NCBI GenBank assembly: GCA_002748225.1
Contig: PDRU01000113.1
Coordinates: 1-7,946, forward strand
DNA from: Spirochaetales bacterium
GTDB lineage: Bacteria > Spirochaetota > Spirochaetia > DSM-2461
Reading direction: 5' to 3'
DNA length: 7,946 bases
Each line of letters opens with the position of its first letter. The stretch's first letter is position 1. The notes under the pieces are model-generated. The model saw nothing but the letters and a program-made list of their open reading frames with translations, did not search any database and was not told where the DNA came from. The translations under genes were made by a program, and so were the position numbers. This document shows positions 6,201 through 7,946 of the stretch, one piece after another.

Positions 6201-7700
6201 TGAAGAACTGGTAATGGTTCCCTCCAGATTTCCCGCTGTATCTTTCAGGTACTCAGTACGGCTGGTACTGACAGCTTCTCCCTGAACTGTTGTCAGTGTT
6301 ACATTGGGAACCGCCTTGTTAATTTTAAACGGCACCGGCGCCAGCGCGCTCTGTTTGGGAGGAACCTGGACATCTTCAGCCACCATTTTAACCTTATAAT
6401 CTCCGTCCGGGAGAAAGGACGGCAGAGGATAGGAAAAGTTGACATTCTGGGCATCAATAACATGAACGTGAGCCCCGGGAACACTCCCTCCGTCATCAGA
6501 AATAAGGGTATCAGTGTGAACAACCGTTCCCACACTGTCTTCAAATTCAATTATAATGTTGTTATCGTTAAGCTCTACGTTATCGCTTATGGACCCGTAA
6601 ATGGTTCCGCCCTCACCCAGGGTTGTACTTCCGTCCTCTTCAGGCCGCAGCATTGTAATAACGGGATTATCCCCGCTCATATCCATCATAAGGGGAAGGG
6701 CGTCAATTGTAACTGGGCCGGAATCTTCAGACGTCAGCTTCAGGGTCAGACTCTGTGAAGGAAGAAATCCTGCAGCATAAGTGTTGCTGAAATCGGAAGG
6801 CTGAATAGTTAAACCGGCCAGATCGGCCGGATCAACGTTGGGATCCAGAAGGTTGTACAAATCGGCAACTGTCAGACCGGCATTGTTGTTTACTTTAACC
6901 AAATCCTGATAAAAGCAGACTGTACGTCCTTCATTTCCTGCCATATCCCTGGCAGAAAGCACAACACTCAGTTTGCCAGCACCGGTCTGTCCGTGGGTAA
7001 TGCTGAAGAGCCAGGTATCAGGAGTTCCTGAATTTAAAATTTCACCGCCGCCCAGCACATCGGTACCCGGGGTATGGTTTATATTGCCGTCTGCATCGTA
7101 TTTGATATGCTCGTAAAGGGTTGTAATAACGGAAGAACCATCCTGCTTAAAAATAATTTTTTCAATCCATACATCCTCAAGCTGCAGAGGATCGTAAGCT
7201 TCTCCTTTCAGAACAATTGTCTGCCGGTTCTGGACGTACCCGATATGCGGAGAAGTTACCATAATGGCCGAAGGTGTATTGTCAAAATACAGCAGCATGC
7301 TCAACGGGGGATCGGAAACGCGTCCCGAAGTATCCTGCAGATAAATTTTAAAATTCTTTGCGCCGTCTCCTCCGTATTCAGGCGCGGCGGTATCAACAGG
7401 AATATCCCATGTTCCATTGGAGGTATTAACGGTTCCATTTACCTGCTGTCCGTTAATAACGGCCCAGACAGCCTGTACGCCTGTGTCATCCTGCACTGTC
7501 CCCTGCAGGTGAATATTACCGCTGACATAATCGCCGCTGGCAACTGCCCCGGAAAAAGGACCGCCGATTGTTCCTGTCGGCGGATCCAGATCAACACGCG
7601 GTCCCAGACCCACCAGAGGATTCTGGCAGGCAGCCGCAAGCAGAAGAACAGCCATCCCTGTTAAAAATATTGATTTCAGAATTCCGGAATTTGCAGTCAT
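1..7700 (-). CDS. Giant repetitive Ig-like surface lipoprotein, N-terminal 2,566 residues (C-terminus outside window)
   Basis: Seen: an unbroken frame from ATG at 7700 to the window edge with no stop. The start is supported by an AGGGAG ribosome site five bases upstream and an in-frame TAA at 7737-7739, with no other usable start between. Order of parts: signal peptide 1-24, acylated Cys25, Ig-like modules 40-266, non-repeat segment 267-342, A-B-C super-repeats 343-2002, individual modules 2003-2486, IPT/TIG-like 2487 onward. The Ig-like hallmark D-x-A-G-N recurs at 252, 487, 668, 1021, 1373, 1728 and 2145. Composition is rich in Asp, Asn, Gly, Ser and Thr, with only Cys25 and Cys262. Family knowledge: such strings of bacterial Ig-like domains form extracellular rods in adhesins and biofilm proteins. 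Inference: lipid-anchored and exported; adhesin or structural role. I do not recognise a named gene. No enzyme motif is visible. Confidence 0.95.
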   Translation of the reverse strand, partial: MTANSGILKSIFLTGMAVLLLAAACQNPLVGLGPRVDLDPPTGTIGGPFSGAVASGDYVSGNIHLQGTVQDDTGVQAVWAVINGQQVNGTVNTSNGTWDIPVDTAAPEYGGDGAKNFKIYLQDTSGRVSDPPLSMLLYFDNTPSAIMVTSPHIGYVQNRQTIVLKGEAYDPLQLEDVWIEKIIFKQDGSSVITTLYEHIKYDADGNINHTPGTDVLGGGEILNSGTPDTWLFSITHGQTGAGKLSVVLSARDMAGNEGRTVCFYQDLVKVNNNAGLTVADLYNLLDPNVDPADLAGLTIQPSDFSNTYAAGFLPSQSLTLKLTSEDSGPVTIDALPLMMDMSGDNPVITMLRPEEDGSTTLGEGGTIYGSISDNVELNDNNIIIEFEDSVGTVVHTDTLISDDGGSVPGAHVHVIDAQNVNFSYPLPSFLPDGDYKVKMVAEDVQVPPKQSALAPVPFKINKAVPNVTLTTVQGEAVSTSRTEYLKDTAGNLEGTITSSSTGKIVIKYDGTNQSPEITYNELTTNWSFALSALPAGTTSVDITATNDHTGLSSADRVTLILDTAVPVLEFIDPPETEMLKDFQDLRISVSDNEAIEEFTYTIGNDPSLQGVVDSYAGGVPQYTSSQGTVSGRYSATVRINTLLYQNPSAASDNGDGTWDIPIKIELKDKAGNTAAETKTYTIRNVPPEVSIIYPVEDKMYNGAVTVSGSAIDDSGKKVDWVKARIDVTTPPGGTPDFSTDLSGFALGAVVDVNGLAPGGDEPFNNESTEFTLDGQSSWEFTLNKSGKLYDTDGAGGHEGDIWVKVWARDQINGLENTAVNGKTNPSPNELDVYYFHFVLNNSAPVAAITGLPGTDGYISSKTGNITGNLTGDGANTLEISLDSGASWQDVPGSPFADPVNTAWTYDISAWPGVLAEGAHTVMVKATSQGTGFSGFDQKNFMMDTTAPVLHSYSPGTADSIKNVVNLRVTLKDNGELDTVTRKIGSDAPVSLTGDDMYSSVYELNTLLYPDGNLPVVITAADKAGNSSTFTLSYTVDNSGDTPAVNIIYPIQDKMYNGAVTVSGSAIDDDGEVASVEVQIDINTAPGDSPDFADAIPLSLGAQIDRDGSGSDPAAVVTISGNESALYTLYGTSGWEFTLNNLGKLYDTDGAGPHEGDIYVKVIATDPVTGTLKGEAVRHFILNNNAPTVTITSLPGIDGYINDTSGSIAGNLSGDGNIQLDISLDKGSSWQPVSTFSDPAGAGWTYPLSSWPGGLNPGPVSVYLQAKNNATGLSGFINDNLIMDVEDPVLVSMDPAGGSTVKDTITLRLNINDNGQLALVTRQIGKNGIPVSLGAGNLYSSSVSIDTLTMENPSASNNLGGGLWELPITVVATDKAGNSVTFNRTLTIDNTDNKPIVTIINPQQNGRYNGEVTVTGTATDDDGPVQSVQVRIDLNTPDGGTPDFADTVTIPGGGTIDFDGSGGNAPLNTIDESTWYTVDGTSSWNFVLNSAGNLYSTEAGHTGDIHIEVKAVDNTAQAVESNPAESLHFTLDGTAPKITITSPVIGGYIKDTSGTIDGTVEDNEPVTIQISLDDGAHWRDVTAPPLNSTVTTGTWSYNYSDWTALYGNFPEGAIPIQARVTAGGVTSATNSNVILDSTSPAVEYLTPALGETVNGVVKLKILVSDAGGALDTVTRKVGLNGPVENLPPSELYSSELPIITPDYETPLMAVETPAGSGIWRLPVEVVAADKAGNITTSNTYYFDIDNDGDKPRVSVIYPVDGEKYGGEVSVTGIAQDDDGSVAEVQVRLDLNTAPGGTPNFSDTVTIPNGGTIDFDGSGGNAPVGTVNEGTWYTVSGTSSWTFSLNGAGNLYDTDGGGLHEGDIHVQIRAVDPVNSTLYSTTENLHFSLSNTLPRIDSIKKVEGATVTVLNRNDYISGTVMLELNVSDDSQVDKLEVSFDNGVSWQDLAVTPAPVVSENVSVDTTTAVAGGNGILYLKVRVQDNNSPVPYTTIEFLPLNVDNNAPHGAYTGAMPLVGTAAKLQGEATDPLGSIAGVDYVEVYLERGGLIYNPKNTTYTYAANANAGDIATEQTTFGPGNFYPVNPTGPGVIIINDIDENGNDAGGSGDGDGYNESFTLSGSTRNWWAEINSENIPDGTINVHYVVVDKAGNKTHYVKTDASIANHSPVISQVELGTDVNYSGSVDVTVGNGETFRYIDGSGVNGGGIFYSDFNSSLNGITVRNSRLFVNADALAGSGNGVLSWELYAPGNLGGNLILSGSSATVTSNFPADGAARQYTLRVTDSAGLSDELIILLGMDNTDTSLPAVVLADLNLNHSPVIAARPGADNYGYAVSGYNAAAAPRWTAAASGRLVPKDESIHNGTDADVSGSVIVSGEISDDKALNSLELTITGYNGGSGTGVPFTILDWNTAVNDGLKVASGVTGTPHIAEQSLTESGGHIVKWSFEFDTAAITGTAANNIRVTAVAADKSSNSNTPSNDITLDNYTMDVMPFVTDIVLSNAAYTAENDILRTKLGRWPIRDNSYLIIKGFNLGSTVGTVSSNGAGTAPASLTSPAAAFSGVTVSGSRQ
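243..1211 (-). other. Two further Ig-like or cadherin-like modules (residues 2164-2312 and 2313-2486)
   Basis: The first begins after NHSPVI at 2162-2167 with NYSGSVDVTVGNG and ends near LRVTDSAGLSDELIILLGMDNTD (from Leu2277); the D-S-A-G-L-S is a variant of the Ig-like D-x-A-G-N. The second begins at a repeat of the same NHSPVI boundary at 2313-2318, contains V-S-G-S-V-I-V-S-G-E-I-S-D-D-K-A-L and ends A-A-D-K-S-S-N. Both have the strand-turn rhythm of Ig-like domains but are unlike A, B and C. The shared NHSPVI boundary suggests these two share a common linker origin. Confidence 0.55.
1212..1694 (-). other. Single Ig-like module with Asp/Asn/Gly-rich loop (residues 2003-2163)
   Basis: This module starts PHGAYTG and ends with D-K-A-G-N at 2145-2149 and the boundary NHSP. 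It carries a long acidic insertion at about 2092-2112 (NDIDENGNDAGGSGDGDG and following Tyr-Asn-Glu), which resembles the D-x-D-x-D-G calcium-binding loops of EF-hand-like and thrombospondin type 3 repeats. Family knowledge: such loops commonly bind calcium in extracellular repeat proteins. That it does so here is inference. It also contains a paired Trp-Trp (2123-2124) in a strand. Confidence 0.6.
1695..2453 (-). repeat. Super-repeat copy 4, incomplete: A4 plus diverged B (residues 1750-2002)
   Basis: A4 (1750-1891) is very like A3, including the GTIDFDGSGGNAP block at 1809-1821, and has a complete LYDTDGGGLHEGDI motif at 1849-1862. It is followed by a diverged B-like module (1892-2002) that keeps Y-I-S-G-T-V and S-F-D-N-G-V-S-W ending at Trp1943, and ends N-V-D-N-N-A. 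No C module follows; the repeat pattern stops here. Confidence 0.8.
2454..3521 (-). repeat. Super-repeat copy 3, A3-B3-C3 (residues 1394-1749)
   Basis: A3 (1394-1534) has the variant LYSTEAGHTGDI at 1493-1504, in which the first Asp and the Glu of the D-T-D-G...H-E-G-D motif are changed, and the Asp/Gly-rich block GTIDFDGSGGNAP at 1453-1465. B3 (1535-1638) has S-L-D-D-G-A-H-W ending at Trp1576. C3 (1639-1749) has V-T-R-K-V-G near 1672 and D-K-A-G-N at 1728-1732. The start is 352 residues after copy 2. Confidence 0.85.
3522..4577 (-). repeat. Super-repeat copy 2, A2-B2-C2 (residues 1042-1393)
   Basis: A2 (1042-1185) repeats the opening of A1 almost exactly and has LYDTDGAGPHEGDI at 1144-1157. 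B2 (1186-1286) has the G-Y-I-N-D-T-S-G-S-I-A-G pattern and S-L-D-K-G-S-S-W ending at Trp1229. C2 (1287-1393) has V-T-R-Q-I-G from Val1319 and D-K-A-G-N at 1373-1377. The start is 355 residues after copy 1. B1 and B2 are each other's closest relatives (both have G-N-L-x-G-D-G and G-x-S-G-F). Confidence 0.85.
4578..5642 (-). repeat. Super-repeat copy 1, A1-B1-C1 (residues 687-1041)
   Basis: A1 (687-843) opens with IIYPVEDKMYNGAVTVSG and carries LYDTDGAGGHEGDI at 788-801, a probable metal-binding turn; it is slightly longer than other A copies through extra residues around 807-830. B1 (844-946) has G-Y-I at 856-858, a G-D-G turn at 871-873 and S-L-D-S-G-A-S-W ending at Trp887. C1 (947-1041) has the V-T-R-K-I-G motif near 979 and D-K-A-G-N at 1021-1025. 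Each part is the size of one Ig-like domain or slightly larger. Confidence 0.85.
5643..6674 (-). repeat. Super-repeat copy 0, divergent A-B-C (residues 343-686)
   Basis: Most diverged copy of the three-part unit. A0 (343-464) keeps the opening P-V-I-x-M and a G-S-I-S-D-N turn but lacks the long Asp/Gly insertion of later A modules. B0 (465-566) has the Y-L-K-D-T-A-G-N-L-E-G-T-I pattern, matching Y-I-x-x-T-x-G-x-I-x-G of later B copies, and ends L-I-L-D-T-A-V-P. C0 (567-686) aligns well with later C modules: V-L-E-F-I-D-P start, Y-T-I-G-N-D centre, I-N-T-L-L-Y, and D-K-A-G-N at 668-672. Confidence 0.65.
6675..6902 (-). other. Non-repetitive segment between N-terminal and repeat regions (residues 267-342)
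   Basis: About 76 residues that do not follow the strand-turn pattern of the flanking modules. The first half looks partly helical (around LTVADLYNLLD, 276-286) with a run of Asp and Pro, and the second half contains possible strands (LTLKL, 318-322) and the sequence MMDMSG near the end. The latter echoes the D-x-M-M/L-D endings found at B module boundaries. It may be a degraded or permuted module. No function can be read from it. Confidence 0.4.
6903..7583 (-). other. Two N-terminal Ig-like modules (residues 40-142 and 143-266)
   Basis: The first module (40-142) shows the pattern Y-V-S-G-N-I-x-L-x-G-T-V-x-D-D-x-G followed by alternating hydrophobic strands and ends in YFDNTP. The second (143-266) begins at the following proline, contains V-L-K-G-E-A-Y-D-P and ends in a D-M-A-G-N motif at 252-256. 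These patterns (G-x-x-x-D at the start, D-x-A-G-N near the end, D-N-x-x-P at the boundary) are typical of bacterial Ig-like domains. The second module holds Cys262, the only cysteine in the visible mature chain other than the acylated one. Neither closely resembles the A, B or C modules downstream. Exact domain family is not determined. Confidence 0.65.
7626..7700 (-). other. Lipoprotein signal peptide and lipobox (residues 1-25)
   Basis: The N-terminus has a short polar stretch with one lysine (Lys9), a hydrophobic core from about Ile11 to Ala24, and a cysteine at position 25 in the context LLLAAACQ. This fits a signal peptidase II site, with Cys25 becoming the lipidated first residue of the mature protein. 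Position -3 is Ala rather than the Leu usual in enterobacteria; relaxed lipoboxes of this sort are well known in spirochaetes. The residue after Cys is Gln, not Asp, so there is no classical inner-membrane retention signal. A polar, Pro/Gly-containing linker (27-40) joins it to the first Ig-like module. Confidence 0.85.
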
Positions 7701-7705
7701 TATTA

Positions 7706-7711
7706 CTCCCT
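7706..7711 (-). promoter_or_regulatory. Ribosome binding site of the giant lipoprotein gene
   Basis: AGGGAG on the minus strand lies five bases upstream of the ATG at 7700, an optimal spacing, and decides the start. A second, stronger-looking AAGGAG at 7728-7733 has no start codon at useful distance and sits partly in a small hairpin (stem 7718-7721 with 7727-7730). Confidence 0.8.
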
Positions 7712-7798
7712 GAGAAAGAGCAGAAAGCTCCTTCTTTTAGCCTTATTTACCCCAAAAAGCCCTTCCACCCCTCATATTTCATTCAGAGAGACCCCGGG

Positions 7799-7826
7799 CA
7801 TATAACATAAGCAAGACCCGTTCCAA
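7799..7826 (-). promoter_or_regulatory. Candidate sigma-70 promoter with extended -10
   Basis: On the minus strand, TTGGAA (7821-7826) is followed by a 16-base spacer and TATATG (7799-7804), the latter preceded by TGT, an extended -10 motif. Transcription would begin near 7792, giving a leader of about 90 bases. The DNA just upstream (7840-7946) is strongly AT-rich, as is common upstream of promoters. This is pattern matching only; the -10 box matches the consensus in four of six positions. Confidence 0.4.
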
Positions 7827-7881
7827 TTTTCGGCTGCCATAAAATAAAAATTAACTCTCTATAAAATAGAAACTTAGGAAT

Positions 7882-7938
7882 ATGTCATAATTGTCAGATT
7901 TAAATATGTATATTTTTGTATTCACCAGCTTATGACAT
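7882..7938. repeat. 9-bp inverted repeat in AT-rich upstream DNA
   Basis: ATGTCATAA at 7882-7890 and its exact reverse complement TTATGACAT at 7930-7938 flank 39 bases of AT-rich DNA. A further TGACA-type half site overlaps the region around 7892-7896. It lies about 55 to 110 bases upstream of the candidate -35 box. It could be a pair of regulator half sites, or chance in AT-rich sequence. Confidence 0.3.
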
Positions 7939-7946
7939 TTATTCAT

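Noticed and set aside
6299..6550. Minus-strand 83-codon frame, and another of 66 codons at 7439-7639
   Set aside because: Both are nested out of frame within the giant gene and have Arg/Leu/Pro-rich, low-quality translations.
1695..6674. DNA repeats as a CRISPR array or as transposon copies
   Set aside because: Repeats are about 1.06 kb apart, diverged, in frame and protein-coding; there are no short identical repeats with unique spacers, no terminal inverted repeats and no transposase.
7711..7740. Small hairpin followed by a T-rich run on the plus strand as a terminator
   Set aside because: The stem is only four solid base pairs and no plus-strand gene precedes it.
7851..7946. Minus-strand 31-codon frame starting with ATG at 7946 and ending in TAA at 7851-7853
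   Set aside because: Very AT-rich, with Lys/Ile/Tyr/Phe/Asn composition expected of non-coding DNA; its start lies on the window edge so no ribosome site can be examined. It could be the tail of an upstream gene, but nothing supports it.

Overview
The window holds essentially one thing: the first 2,566 codons of a single giant gene on the minus strand. It starts at an ATG at 7700 and runs without a stop off the left edge, so the C-terminus is missing. I translated the frame codon by codon and it is unbroken. The product is a predicted lipoprotein (signal peptide, acylation-site Cys25) made of a long string of Ig-like beta-sandwich modules. No other convincing gene, RNA gene, mobile element or CRISPR array is present.

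Layout in the direction of transcription (right to left): 7946-7701 is an AT-rich intergenic and promoter region with a candidate extended -10 promoter, a leader of about 90 nt and a good Shine-Dalgarno site. Next come the signal peptide and lipobox (7700-7626) and two N-terminal Ig-like modules (7583-6903). A non-repetitive segment follows (6902-6675). The core (6674-1695) is built from a three-part super-repeat, A-B-C, of about 355 residues. There is a divergent first copy, three full copies, and a last copy that keeps A and a diverged B but has no recognisable C. After the repeats come three individual modules, one with an Asp/Asn/Gly-rich probable calcium-binding loop, and finally an IPT/TIG-like domain cut by the window edge.

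Likely role: a lipid-anchored extracytoplasmic stalk or adhesin-like protein, probably stiffened by calcium. This is inferred from architecture only; no catalytic motif is visible and the part most likely to carry a specific activity may lie beyond the left edge. Apart from Cys25, the visible mature protein has one cysteine.

Organism: roughly balanced base composition in the gene, an AT-rich upstream region, and a permissive lipobox (Ala-Ala-Ala-Cys) followed by an Asn-Pro-Leu-Val-Gly-Leu-Gly stretch. This suggests a free-living or host-associated spirochaete (Treponema/Spirochaeta type), but it is a weak inference and other Gram-negative phyla with giant lipoproteins are possible.
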